This document shows positions 1-8,683 of a stretch of DNA of 64,000 nt, piece after piece. The position numbers and the translations under genes are program-made. The notes beneath the pieces were generated by a model. It saw only the letters and a program-made list of their open reading frames with translations, was not told the DNA's origin and made no database searches. The stretch is from Streptomyces sp. AC555_RSS877 (lineage in GTDB: Bacteria; Actinomycetota; Actinomycetes; Streptomycetales; Streptomycetaceae): assembly GCF_019049245.1 (NCBI RefSeq), contig NZ_JAGMUK010000038.1:1-64000 (forward strand), read 5' to 3'. The number at the start of each line of letters is the position of its first letter. The stretch's first letter is position 1.

Positions 1-99
1 GTCGACGTCGTCCCGGTCGACGGTCAGGTCATCGGCGAAGTGCCGGTCGCCAGTGGCGTCGGGCACGTACTTCACAGTGACAACGATCCTCAAGCTCAT
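1..99 (-). CDS. etfB: Electron transfer flavoprotein beta subunit, N-terminal fragment (cut by window edge)
   Basis: Only the first 33 codons lie in the window; the gene continues past the left edge. The visible start reads MSLRIVVTVKYVPDATGDRH, typical of actinobacterial EtfB, which with EtfA carries electrons from acyl-CoA dehydrogenases to the quinone pool. The ATG at 99-97 has a GGAAAG-type ribosome site just upstream. It is the next gene after the 3-hydroxyacyl-CoA dehydrogenase on the same strand, 12 bases away, so it is very likely the last visible gene of the left catabolic operon and the electron acceptor for the acyl-CoA dehydrogenase at 6.0-7.2 kb. The assignment rests on a short N-terminus and on context. 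Confidence 0.75.
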   Translation of the reverse strand, partial: MSLRIVVTVKYVPDATGDRHFADDLTVDRDDVD

Positions 100-111
100 C
101 TTGCTTTCCTT

Positions 112-1029
112 TCAGCCGGAGTGGTCGTGGAAGCCGCGGCCCGTCTTCCGGCCGAGGAGACCGGCGTCCACCATGCGCAGCAGGAGGGGCGGCGCGGCGT
201 GCAGCGGTTCCTTGTACTCGGCGTACATGGAGTCCGCGATCGCCTTCAGGGTGTCCAGGCCGATCAAGTCGGCCAGATGCAAGGGGCCCATGGGGTGGGC
301 GCAGCCGAGCACCATGCCGTTGTCGATGTCGTCGGCGGAGGCGACACCCGATTCCAGCATGCGGATCGCGGACAACAGGTAGGGCACCAGGAGGGAGTTG
401 ACGACGAATCCGGCCCGGTCCTTGGCGTGGATGACCTGCTTGCCCAAAGTCAGGCTGACGAACTCCCCTGCGCGGTCACGGGTTCGGTCACTGGTCAGCA
501 GGGACGGGACCAGCTCGACCAGGTCCAGTACCGGCACCGGGTTGAAGAAGTGCAGGCCGATCACCTGCTGCGCGCGCCCGGTCGCCGTGCCGAGTTTCAT
601 GATGGGGATGGAAGAGGTGTTGGAGGCGAGTATCGCGTCCGGTCGGGTGACCACCTTGTCGAGTGCCGCGAAGATCTCGGTCTTCACCTGTTCGTCCTCG
701 GCCACCGCTTCGATCACGATGTCGCGGTCCGCGAGGTCGGCCAGGTCGGTGGTGAAGCGGATCCGGCGGAGGGACGTAGCGCTGTCGGCCGGGTCGAGTC
801 TGCCGCCGCGCACCGCGCGTGCCAGGGACTTGGCGATTCTTTCACGGCCCGCCTCGACCGCCTCGGGGCCGGTCTCTCGGATGAGGACGTCGAGGCCCGC
901 GCGGGCGCAGACCTCGGCTATGCCGCTGCCCATGAGTCCCGCTCCGACGACGCCCACGTGGCGGATGGGCTCGGGGGCCGTGCCGTTCGGCACGGCGTCG
1001 TAGGGGGTGGCTGACGGCTGTGTGGACAT
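112..1029 (-). CDS. 3-hydroxybutyryl-CoA / 3-hydroxyacyl-CoA dehydrogenase
   Basis: A 305-residue NAD(P)-dependent 3-hydroxyacyl-CoA dehydrogenase of the short, single-function (Hbd/PaaH) type. The Rossmann motif GVVGAGLMGSGIAEV lies near residue 27, followed by the family blocks ASNTSSIPI, GLHFFNPVPVLDLVEL (catalytic His) and DRAGFVVNSLLVPYLLSA, and a C-terminal domain with GCAHPMGPLHLADLIGLD. It should oxidise a 3-hydroxyacyl-CoA to the 3-oxoacyl-CoA in the cytoplasm. The chosen ATG follows a GAGAGC-like ribosome site; the same frame stays open far upstream but without family similarity. It sits 34 bases after the CoA ligase and 12 before etfB, so it probably shares their transcript. The substrate cannot be read from sequence. 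Confidence 0.9.
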   Translation of the reverse strand: MSTQPSATPYDAVPNGTAPEPIRHVGVVGAGLMGSGIAEVCARAGLDVLIRETGPEAVEAGRERIAKSLARAVRGGRLDPADSATSLRRIRFTTDLADLADRDIVIEAVAEDEQVKTEIFAALDKVVTRPDAILASNTSSIPIMKLGTATGRAQQVIGLHFFNPVPVLDLVELVPSLLTSDRTRDRAGEFVSLTLGKQVIHAKDRAGFVVNSLLVPYLLSAIRMLESGVASADDIDNGMVLGCAHPMGPLHLADLIGLDTLKAIADSMYAEYKEPLHAAPPLLLRMVDAGLLGRKTGRGFHDHSG

Positions 1030-1063
1030 GAGTAGCTCTCCATGGTGTCTGGTCCGGCCGGGC

Positions 1064-2596
1064 TCAGCTCCGCAGCAGACTCCGCTGCAACTTGCCGGTG
1101 GCGGTGCGCGGCAAACGGTCCCGGACTTCGAGCCGGCGGGGGATCTTGTGTCGGGTGAGCGAGGCGGACAGGAACGTCTGGATCTCCTGCAGGGAGCAGT
1201 CCGCACCCTCGGCGGGTACGACGATGGCGGTGACGACCTCTCCCCACACGGGATCGGGCGTTCCGACGACCGCCGCTTCGTCCACGCAGGGGCACGCCGC
1301 CAGTGCTTCCTCCACCTCCGTCGGATCCACGTTCTCCCCGCCGGTGATGATCGTGTCCTTGATCCTGCCGACCACCACCAGACGGCCTTCGGGGTCCAGG
1401 TAGCCCCGGTCGCCCCCGTGGAACCAGCCGCCGGCGTCGCGGGCCGCCGCCGAGTCCTCCGGCAGGCCCAGGTATCCGGCAGCCACGCTGGGGCTCCGGA
1501 CGACGATCTCCCCCGTCGTGCCGTGCGGTACGGGGCGGTTGTCCGGGCCGACGATGCGGACTTCCGCCAGGGGGGCGGCCAGTCCGGCCTCGCCGGAGCA
1601 GCCCGGGCCGTCGCGTGGGTCGCGGTAGGTGACGCCGGCGGCGGTCTCGGTGAGGCCGTAGGAGCTGAGGACCGGGATGCCACGGCGGTGGAACACCTCG
1701 GCGACCGGTGCCGGTGCCGCCGCTCCCCCGCTGAGGATCCAGCGCAGCGAGGACAGGTCCGCCGCGGCGAAGCCCGGGTGCCGTGCGATCAGAGCGAGCA
1801 TCGCCGGGACGGCGAAGGTCACGCTGACCCGGTGCCGTCGTACGGTCGTCAGGAAGCCGTCGACGGAGAAGGTGTGCTCCAGGATGACGGTTCCGCCCTT
1901 GGCCCAGGTGTAGGAGCCCACGCCGCTCAGTACCGCTATGTGGAAGACGGGTGTGGTGATGAGTGTGACGTCGTCCCGGGCGAGGTCCAGACCCAGGAGT
2001 CCGTTGACGCAGCTCCAGAACACGTTGCCGTGGGTGAGGAGCACGCCTTTCGGACGGCCGGAGGTGCCTGACGTGTAGGCGATGAGGGCGAGGTCGTCCT
2101 CTGCCACGGGTGCCGGGGCCTCGTCGCCCACAGGTGCGTCCGGCCTCTGGTTCAGTGGGGCGTATCCGTCGGGTGGCTCCTCGTCCAGGCACAGACGGGT
2201 GACGTCCGGCGGAACAGGGCCGTCATCGGCGAGTCTGGCGGCGCATGCGGCGTCCGTGACCAGGACGTCCGCCCCCGAGTCCGCCAGCAGGAAGGCGATC
2301 TCGGGAGGCGTGGCAGCCCCGTTGACCGGGACGAACACGCCTCCGAGGCGGGACGTGGCGTACATCAGGACGAAGACCTCCGGGCGTGAGGCGCCCGCGT
2401 AGGCGACGACGCTGCCCGGCCCGGCACCGTGCCGGCGCAGCTGCCGCGCGGAGGCCACGATCCAGTCCCGCAGCTGCCCGTAGGTCCATGCGCGGTCACC
2501 GAACACCAGCGCCGTGCGGTCGGGGTGCAGCTGGGCGCGGCGTTCCAGCAGATGGCCCAGGCGGAACATGGGGCGTGATCGGGTCGGGCCTGTCAT
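1064..2596 (-). CDS. AMP-forming acyl/aryl-CoA ligase
   Basis: A 510-residue ANL-superfamily enzyme that activates a carboxylic acid to its CoA thioester using ATP. Visible motifs are the P-loop IAYTSGTSGRPKGVLLTHG near residue 170, the SSYGLTETAAG motif, GGWFHGGDRGYLDPEGRL with GRIKDTIITGGENV, and the C-terminal catalytic lysine in PRTATGKLQRSLL. The length fits medium-chain or aryl-CoA ligases. The ATG has AAAGGA about ten bases upstream. In context with a beta-oxidation dehydrogenase, acyl-CoA dehydrogenase and ring-cleavage genes, a benzoate-like or phenylalkanoate-like acid is a reasonable guess, but specificity is not visible. Confidence 0.9.
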   Translation of the reverse strand: MTGPTRSRPMFRLGHLLERRAQLHPDRTALVFGDRAWTYGQLRDWIVASARQLRRHGAGPGSVVAYAGASRPEVFVLMYATSRLGGVFVPVNGAATPPEIAFLLADSGADVLVTDAACAARLADDGPVPPDVTRLCLDEEPPDGYAPLNQRPDAPVGDEAPAPVAEDDLALIAYTSGTSGRPKGVLLTHGNVFWSCVNGLLGLDLARDDVTLITTPVFHIAVLSGVGSYTWAKGGTVILEHTFSVDGFLTTVRRHRVSVTFAVPAMLALIARHPGFAAADLSSLRWILSGGAAAPAPVAEVFHRRGIPVLSSYGLTETAAGVTYRDPRDGPGCSGEAGLAAPLAEVRIVGPDNRPVPHGTTGEIVVRSPSVAAGYLGLPEDSAAARDAGGWFHGGDRGYLDPEGRLVVVGRIKDTIITGGENVDPTEVEEALAACPCVDEAAVVGTPDPVWGEVVTAIVVPAEGADCSLQEIQTFLSASLTRHKIPRRLEVRDRLPRTATGKLQRSLLRS

Positions 2597-2691
2597 GACG
2601 TCGGTCCTTTCAGGCGTGGCGGCCGGTGGCGCCGGGTCTGTATCGGGGGGCGGGTTCGTCGGTGCGGATGACCGTGGGGTCGTGCGGTCCG

Positions 2692-4464
2692 TCAGGCATC
2701 GGCCGGCTCCGCGGCGACAGGAGCGTCCGGCCGGTCTCCCTTGATCAGGACGACGGTGACCACCGCCGCCGCGACCGCGCACAGCCCGACGATCAGGTAT
2801 CCGAGCGAGTAGGCGTTGCCCAGGGCCTCGAAGGCGGTGTCCTTGAGCGGGTTGAACGGCACGGTCGAACCGTCGGGCAGGGCGACGGTCTCGGGGACGG
2901 CGTTCGCGCCGAGGGGGCCGGAGTTGACGGCCGCGATGGCACCCTCCACGGTCTCCCGCTGCGCGTCCGGTGCAGTCGCCGCCGAGGCGTTGAAGGTGTC
3001 CAGGGCCTGGCCGAGGGCCGGGTCGGACGCGACCTTGTCACTGATCTCGTGCGCCGCCCGGCTGAGGGCGATCGCACCCACGACCGCGGGGCCGAGGGTG
3101 AACCCGAAGTCGCGCAGCAGGCTGGTCCAGCCGGCGGCCATGCCGGCGAGATCGTGCGGCACGGTGTTGATCACCACGGCGGTGACCGCGGACAGCACGA
3201 ACGCCACACCGGCGCCGGCCACGACGAGCGGAGCGATGAGGGGAGTGACGGACTGCTGGCCGATCGGTATCGAGGCCATCCAGAAGTCGCCCGCGCCGAG
3301 GAGCAGCAGGCCACCGCCGAGGACCCACTTCGGGTCGTACCGCTCGATGAGGCGGGAGGCGATGGGCACCTGGATCAGGGCCGAGACACCGTTGAACACG
3401 ATGAAGGCGAGGGACGCCTTCAGAGGCGTGAAGCCTTGGATGGCGGTGAGGCGGATGCTGGTCACATAGCCGGTGCCGAGGTAGCAGAACATGCCGACGA
3501 CCGTGACGATCGCCGCGACGGTGAAGTTGCGGTTGGCGAACAGGTCGAGCTGAAGCAGCGGGGACGCCGAGCGGCGTTCGGCGAGGACGAAGGCGACCAG
3601 GAAGACGGCGGCCACGACGAAGCCACCGATGACCTCGGTGCTGCCCCAGCCGCTGGTGGGTCCCTGGATGACGGCGAACAGCAGGGCGACGGCGGCGACG
3701 GCGATCGTGATCTGCCCCGGCCAGTCGAGGGAGCGGCCCTCGGGCGACTTCGAGTCCTTGGCCAGGACGAAGGCGAGCACGGCCGATACGGCGGCGAGTG
3801 CGACGACGACGAGGAACGCCCACCGCCAGCCCGAGTTCGGCCACGAGCCGAACTGCGACTGCGCGACCAGGCCGCAGGCCAGGGGCGACAGCACGCTGCC
3901 CATGGACAGCGCGGCAGCCCAGACGGAGATGGAACGGGCTCGGGCACGGGGTGTGCGCGTGCCCGCGGCGATCATGGCCAGTGTCGTCGGGATCACGGCC
4001 GCCGCGCCGATGCCGGCGATGATCTGGCCGGTCCACAGCACCGCCAGCCGGGTCCCGTGGTCGGCCTCGGGACCCGGCGTCAGCACGCAGACGACGAACC
4101 CGACCGCCACCAGCACCGAACCGCCGACCAGTAGCCGGCGCCGTCCGAACATGTCACCGAGCAGACCGAAGGTCAGCTCCAGCACCGTTACGGGGACGAG
4201 AAAGGCATCGGTGATCCAGGTCAGCTCGGAGGCCGAGGTGTGGAAGTCCTGCTGGAACAGGCCGTTCAGGCCGGCGGGCACGGTCAGGGCGAACTGGGCC
4301 ATGAAGACGCAGAGCGCCGCCGCGATGAGCGTGCCCCGTGCCAGGGTGTCGATGCCGAGTGCCTGCTCGTTCTTCTGCTTCACCGCCGAGGAGGCGGTCT
4401 TCGCTTTCGACGGGGCGGTCGGTGAGCCGGTGCCGCTTCCGACGCCGGTGTCGGATCTGGCCAT
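2692..4464 (-). CDS. MFS transporter, DHA2 (14-helix) family
   Basis: A 590-residue integral membrane protein with about 14 hydrophobic segments after a polar N-terminus of about 45 residues. The MFS loop signature GDMFGRRRLLVGG follows helix 2, and the DHA2-type helix-5 region (GSVLSPLACGLVAQSQFG) is present. A long loop before the last helix is typical of EmrB/QacA-like exporters. The start ATG is preceded by GGAAGGA. It lies between the CoA ligase and the MDR dehydrogenase on the same strand and may export, or less likely import, the cluster's substrate or a toxic intermediate. Direction and substrate are inferences only. Confidence 0.85.
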   Translation of the reverse strand: MARSDTGVGSGTGSPTAPSKAKTASSAVKQKNEQALGIDTLARGTLIAAALCVFMAQFALTVPAGLNGLFQQDFHTSASELTWITDAFLVPVTVLELTFGLLGDMFGRRRLLVGGSVLVAVGFVVCVLTPGPEADHGTRLAVLWTGQIIAGIGAAAVIPTTLAMIAAGTRTPRARARSISVWAAALSMGSVLSPLACGLVAQSQFGSWPNSGWRWAFLVVVALAAVSAVLAFVLAKDSKSPEGRSLDWPGQITIAVAAVALLFAVIQGPTSGWGSTEVIGGFVVAAVFLVAFVLAERRSASPLLQLDLFANRNFTVAAIVTVVGMFCYLGTGYVTSIRLTAIQGFTPLKASLAFIVFNGVSALIQVPIASRLIERYDPKWVLGGGLLLLGAGDFWMASIPIGQQSVTPLIAPLVVAGAGVAFVLSAVTAVVINTVPHDLAGMAAGWTSLLRDFGFTLGPAVVGAIALSRAAHEISDKVASDPALGQALDTFNASAATAPDAQRETVEGAIAAVNSGPLGANAVPETVALPDGSTVPFNPLKDTAFEALGNAYSLGYLIVGLCAVAAAVVTVVLIKGDRPDAPVAAEPADA

Positions 4465-4553
4465 ACGTGGGTCCTTCCGAGGTGATGCGTGACGTGACCT
4501 GTCGGTGAGGGGGTGGCGGTACCTGTAGCCAAGGGCGGTTGCGGTTGTGCTGG

Positions 4554-5672
4554 TCAGCGCCCGGAGGCCGGTGAGATGACGAAGTTGCTGAACCCGCCGT
4601 GGCGGGAACCCACGTTGTTGATCGCGGCGTTCACCTCGTCGAGCGGGTAGACGTGGTGGCGCAGCGGCGAGAGATCGAGCAGGCCCGACGCGACCATGTC
4701 GGCCATGTCCTGCCCCTCGCCGGGCGTGAACCAGACGGATCCGCGGACGATCTGGTCCAGGTCCATCATTCGGTGCAGGTCGAGGGGCACCTCGCCGGCG
4801 ACGGCGCCGATGTTGACGGCGATGCCGCCGCGGGCCAGCGCACGCACGCCCTGCTGAAGGGTTTCGTGGGGTGCGCCCGGCCCGAGGGCGTCGATGTAGG
4901 CGTCCACGCCGACCCCGCCGGTCTCCGCCGCGATCCACTCGTCCACCGGACCGTCGTGCAGGGAGTGCAGGCGCACCAGTCCCGGCGTCAGCTTGTCGAT
5001 CTCGGCGAGCAGTTCACGGTCGCGGCCGGTGCCGTACAGGGTCGTGATGCCCACCGCCGGGGCCAGGAGGGCCGCGGCGATGCCGAGCGTGCCGGTGATG
5101 CCGTTGACCAGGACGCTGCGCCCGGGTCCGGCGTCGGCCTTGCGGAGCGCCGAGTACATGGTGCCCAGGTAGCCGAAGCGTGCGGCGGCCTCGAAGGACA
5201 GGGAGTCCGGGATGTGGACGAGCGACGACGCGGGCGCGATCGTCTTCTCCGCGAGTCCGCCCTGGTAGCGATCGAGCAGCCGGACCGAGGTGGCCGAGAA
5301 ACCGAAGTAGCCGGCGAAGGCGTAACTCGCGCAGTGCACGATCCTGCCGTTGCGGCAGGCGCGGCACGCCCCGCAGGTGCGGCCCGGGTTGACGTACACC
5401 CGGTCGCCCACCTCGACGCCCTCGACGCCCTCGCCGACTTCCTCAACGACTCCGGCGGGGTCGAGCCCGAACACGGCCGGGAGGGTGGGCAAGGGATTGA
5501 GCGGGAACCAAGTGGTCCAGTTGCTCAGGATGTTGGCCAGGTTGGGAACGATGTTCACGGCGTGCACGGCCACCCGGACATCCCCGGGTCCGGGCGCCGG
5601 TACGGGAATCCGCTCGATCTTCATCGGCTCGCCGACGTTGTGCATTCGCGCTGCGCGCATGGTCGAGGTCAT
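4554..5672 (-). CDS. Zinc-type MDR alcohol dehydrogenase lacking the catalytic zinc ligands
   Basis: A 372-residue medium-chain dehydrogenase/reductase. The structural-zinc lobe CGACRACRNGRIVHC is intact, and a nucleotide-binding stretch (VLVNGITGTLGIAAALL) is present in the C-terminal half. The catalytic zinc site is not: the first-ligand region reads NIVPNLANIL with no Cys, and the usual GHE motif reads GLDPAG. The enzyme may therefore act without catalytic zinc, as reductase-type MDR proteins do. The start ATG has GAGGAGAGG upstream. It sits in the left catabolic block but 381 bases from the next upstream gene, so it may have its own promoter. Confidence 0.8.
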   Translation of the reverse strand: MTSTMRAARMHNVGEPMKIERIPVPAPGPGDVRVAVHAVNIVPNLANILSNWTTWFPLNPLPTLPAVFGLDPAGVVEEVGEGVEGVEVGDRVYVNPGRTCGACRACRNGRIVHCASYAFAGYFGFSATSVRLLDRYQGGLAEKTIAPASSLVHIPDSLSFEAAARFGYLGTMYSALRKADAGPGRSVLVNGITGTLGIAAALLAPAVGITTLYGTGRDRELLAEIDKLTPGLVRLHSLHDGPVDEWIAAETGGVGVDAYIDALGPGAPHETLQQGVRALARGGIAVNIGAVAGEVPLDLHRMMDLDQIVRGSVWFTPGEGQDMADMVASGLLDLSPLRHHVYPLDEVNAAINNVGSRHGGFSNFVISPASGR

Positions 5673-6053
5673 GGCCTCTCCTCAAGGGGGCGGAGTTGTC
5701 TCCGGGTACGGCAGGGCCGAGCACTGGGTGGGTACGGGGTGCTGTCGGCCGCTGCCGCCGCGGTCTTCCGGTGGCTCCACGGGCAGCCCCTGAAGCCAGG
5801 TGACGGCGAGGGACCGTCGGAGCCGTGCCAAGGGCGCGCGAAGAGTGGGCGAACCGGCTGCGTGGCGGTGACGCGAGGGCGGCGAGCGCGTCTGCGTCTC
5901 ACCGGACGTCAGGACCACGGGTGGGTTCTTACGCGTAGGGGCTGATGAGGGCCAGGCGACGATGCCTCTTCCGCCGTGCTGAGGTCGTCCCGCCGACCCC
6001 GGTGACGGTGCTCCGGTGCCGCGTCGCACGGGCCCGGTCTCGCGACCGCCCCG
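5673..6053. other. Intergenic gap, no gene recognised
   Basis: This 381-base interval between the dehydrogenase and the acyl-CoA dehydrogenase has open frames on both strands, but none resembles a known protein or has a convincing ribosome site. It should hold the promoter of the leftward gene at 5672. No clear hairpin or operator was picked out. Confidence 0.4.
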
Positions 6054-7223
6054 TCAGCGGTACGCGGCGAGACCTGTGACGGACTCGCCGACGACCAGGG
6101 TGTGGATCTCCTCGGTGCCCTCGTAGGTGAGCACCGTCTCCAGGTTGTTGGCGTGCCGCAGCACCGGGTACTCGGTGGTGATGCCGTTGGCACCGAGGAT
6201 GGTGCGCGCGTCGCGCGCGATGTCGATGGCGGCGCGGACGTTGGCGAGCTTGCCCAGGCTGACATGCTCCGGGCGCAGCTGTCCGGCGTCCTTCAGCTTG
6301 CTCAGGCGCAGGGCGAGCAACTGGGAGTGCACGAGACCGACCTGCATTCCGGCGAGCTTTCGCTGGGTGAGCTGGAAGCCGCCGAGGGGCCGCCCGAACT
6401 GTTCGCGGGTGGTGGAGTAGTCCAGGGCCGACAGGTAACAGGTGCGAGCGGCGCCGACGACACCGCACAGGATGCCGAAGCGCGCTTCGGACAGGCAGGA
6501 CAGCGGCCCGCGCAGCCCGGTGACGCCCGGAAGCACCGCCGAGGACGGCAACCGCACGTCCTCCAGGTGCAGTTCGGCGGTGACGGACGCGCGCAGCGAC
6601 AGCTTGCTGTGGATCTCGCTCGTCGTGAAGCCGGGGGTGCCCTTGGGGACGAGGAAGCCGCGGATGCCGTCCTCGGTGCGGGCCCACACGACGGCGATGT
6701 CGGCGATGGAGCCGTTGGTGATCCACATCTTGGTGCCGCTGAGGATCCAGTCGTCGCCGTCGCGCTTGGCCTGGGTGCGCATGCCGCCGGGGTCGGAGCC
6801 CTGGTCGGGTTCGGTGAGCCCGAAGCAGCCGACCGCCTCACCGGAGGCGAGCCTGGGCAGCCACTCCCGCTTCTGTTCCTCCGAGCCGTAACGGTGGATC
6901 GGGAACATCACGAGGGAGCCCTGCACGGACACGAAACTGCGCAGTCCGCTGTCGGCGGCTTCCAGTTCACGGCAGGCGACACCGTAGGCGGCGGCACTGG
7001 CGCCCGCACAGCCGTAGCCGTCCAGATGCATGCCGAGCAGCCCCAACTTACCTATGACGGGAGCGAGTTCACCCGTCGGGAAGGTGCCCGACTCGAACCA
7101 GCCGGCCACGTGGTCACTCACGTGGTCGCGGACGAAGGCGGCGACGGTGTCACGGATGAGCCGTTCGTCGTCGTCGAGTTCACTGTCCAGGTCGAGGGCG
7201 TCGACGGGGTTGAGGTGGGGCAT
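6054..7223 (-). CDS. Glutaryl-CoA dehydrogenase-like acyl-CoA dehydrogenase
   Basis: A 389-residue FAD flavoenzyme close to glutaryl-CoA dehydrogenase. It keeps the GCDH blocks GYGCAGASAAAYG, DSGLRSFVSVQGSLVM (the Arg here corresponds to the residue binding the distal carboxylate in GCDH), GCFGLTEPDQGSDP, KMWITNGSIAD and the catalytic-base block TYEGTEEIHTLVVG. It should dehydrogenate a dicarboxylyl-CoA, possibly with decarboxylation, passing electrons to EtfAB. Its ATG overlaps the stop of the upstream cupin gene by one base (TGATG), so the two are translationally coupled. With the ligase and hydroxyacyl dehydrogenase this suggests an acyl-CoA route that ends in a glutaryl-like intermediate. 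Confidence 0.88.
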   Translation of the reverse strand: MPHLNPVDALDLDSELDDDERLIRDTVAAFVRDHVSDHVAGWFESGTFPTGELAPVIGKLGLLGMHLDGYGCAGASAAAYGVACRELEAADSGLRSFVSVQGSLVMFPIHRYGSEEQKREWLPRLASGEAVGCFGLTEPDQGSDPGGMRTQAKRDGDDWILSGTKMWITNGSIADIAVVWARTEDGIRGFLVPKGTPGFTTSEIHSKLSLRASVTAELHLEDVRLPSSAVLPGVTGLRGPLSCLSEARFGILCGVVGAARTCYLSALDYSTTREQFGRPLGGFQLTQRKLAGMQVGLVHSQLLALRLSKLKDAGQLRPEHVSLGKLANVRAAIDIARDARTILGANGITTEYPVLRHANNLETVLTYEGTEEIHTLVVGESVTGLAAYR

Positions 7224-7762
7224 CAGAAGTTCCTCCGGGCACCGATGAGAACGAAGAGCAGGGTTGCGGTTGTGGTGGAGCGGTTGCGCCAGGCGTGCCG
7301 GGTGCCGTTCTGCACGACGACGTCACCGGGGGCGAGGGTGACCTCGTTGCCGTCGTCGAGTTCGAGGACGATCTCTCCCTGGAGGAGGACGCCGTAGTCG
7401 ACGGTGTCGGTGGTGTGCATGCCGGGGTGGTCCGGCTCGAACCGTTCGGCCAGGCCGGGGCTGGTCAGCAGGCGTTCGGCGACGGCCGCGGCCGGGTCGA
7501 AGTCCCGGCTCGCGTAGACCGTGTCCGGCGGGATGACCAGGTGGATCGCGCGGGTGGCGCCTGGCTCGGGGACGTACGAGGTGACGGCGGCCGTCGGGTC
7601 GGTGCCGTCGAAGGGCACGGTGGGCTGGGCGGGGGTGGCCCAGACCAGTGACGACACGAAGCCCGGGGTGTGCTGGAGTGCGTGCGTGCGGGGCGGTCGC
7701 CCGTCCTCGACGACGGCGGCTTTGCCGTCCGCCGTCGGGCCGGTGACAATTCTCCGTGGCAT
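7223..7762 (-). CDS. Cupin-domain protein
   Basis: A 179-residue protein whose C-terminal half is a single cupin barrel: around residues 118-170 it reads HTTDTVDYGVLLQGEIVLEL then LAPGDVVVQNGTRHAWRN. The N-terminal half carries no recognised motif. Small cupins beside catabolic genes may be metal-dependent isomerases, dioxygenases or sensors; which applies here is unknown. The ATG at 7762 has GAGGAG nine bases upstream. The gene ends on the start codon of the acyl-CoA dehydrogenase (one-base overlap), so the two form a coupled pair. The 350 bases upstream contain a perfect 14-bp palindrome. Confidence 0.75.
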   Translation of the reverse strand: MPRRIVTGPTADGKAAVVEDGRPPRTHALQHTPGFVSSLVWATPAQPTVPFDGTDPTAAVTSYVPEPGATRAIHLVIPPDTVYASRDFDPAAAVAERLLTSPGLAERFEPDHPGMHTTDTVDYGVLLQGEIVLELDDGNEVTLAPGDVVVQNGTRHAWRNRSTTTATLLFVLIGARRNF

Positions 7763-8112
7763 GGTGCGGCTCCTCGGAAGGGGAGGTGCGGGGTGGGGCG
7801 CCGGCAGATCGGGCAGGCCGGACTGAGACGCGCGGCTCGTGGGCGCGGGATCGGGCAGGGGCGGGGGCCCTTGAGAAGCCGTACTGCGCGAGCTGTTGAC
7901 GATGTGGGTACTGCCCGGGTGCCGTGCCGGGAAGGGTGCCGGCTCGCCGGCCCTGAGCCGACGGGACAACACGAGCGTCGTGCGGCCGTGGAACTTCCGA
8001 GGAACGACGCGGTGCCGTCGACTCCCCTAGCTAGGGGGTGTTGGGGAAGTCCCGCACACCACCCACGGCGCCCGGCACGCACCCTCGCCGCACAGGACTT
8101 CCAAAAAAACCC
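7763..8112. promoter_or_regulatory. Intergenic control region of the cupin-dehydrogenase pair
   Basis: This 350-base gap precedes the cupin gene and follows the stop of a MarR gene. At 8024-8037 it contains the perfect palindrome CCCCTAGCTAGGGG, and at 8105-8118 an A-run followed by CCCCTAGG. No protein is recognised. The palindrome could be a MarR operator or the stem of a terminator for the MarR gene. Confidence 0.45.
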
Positions 8113-8637
8113 CTAGGCGGGGCGCTCCTGGCTGACCATCCTGTCGAGCAGGATCACCAGTCGGGAGACCTCTTCATCGTCGAGGACGGCCATCCAGGCG
8201 TGCTCCCGGGCGGTCTGCCCCTCGATCGCCTGGTGCAGCAGGTCCAGACCGTCGGATGTCAGCGAGACCCGGACGACCCGGCGGTCGTCGCACTCGCGGC
8301 GCCGCTCGACGAGCCCGCGCTCCTCAAGGGTGTTGAGGGCACTGGAGACGCTCGCCCGGGAGGTGCCCGAGATACGGGCGATCTCCCGCTGCTCCAGATC
8401 GCCGAAGATCCACAGCGCGTTCATGATCCGGAATCCGGCCCAGGTCATCCCGAGCGGCCGGTGTACGGCACCTTCGAAGTCCTGGACCAGACGGGCGACC
8501 AGCCGGGTGAGGTGGGTGACCACTTCGACTCCGCGGATCTGGCGCTCGCTGTGCCCCAACTCCTTGTGGTGCGCACGCACCTTGGCGGCGAACTCACGGG
8601 AGCGCGGAACGACGGGGTCACCGGGGACATCCGGCAC
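8113..8637 (-). CDS. MarR-family transcriptional regulator
   Basis: A 174-residue winged-helix regulator. After an N-terminal helix, residues about 60-140 carry the MarR fold: LEQREIARISGTSRASVSSA as recognition region, then NTLEERGLVERRRECDDRR as wing. Members usually repress nearby catabolic genes until an aromatic or acyl-CoA ligand binds. The start is a GTG at 8637 with AAGGGAG upstream. It is 46 bases downstream of the FAA-hydrolase-fold gene and the last gene of that short operon, so it probably controls the left cluster, including the divergent dioxygenase genes. Confidence 0.85.
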   Translation of the reverse strand: MPDVPGDPVVPRSREFAAKVRAHHKELGHSERQIRGVEVVTHLTRLVARLVQDFEGAVHRPLGMTWAGFRIMNALWIFGDLEQREIARISGTSRASVSSALNTLEERGLVERRRECDDRRVVRVSLTSDGLDLLHQAIEGQTAREHAWMAVLDDEEVSRLVILLDRMVSQERPA

Positions 8638-8683
8638 GGACGGGGCTCCCTTCAGGAGGTGGCGCGGACAACGCCCGGCAGTA

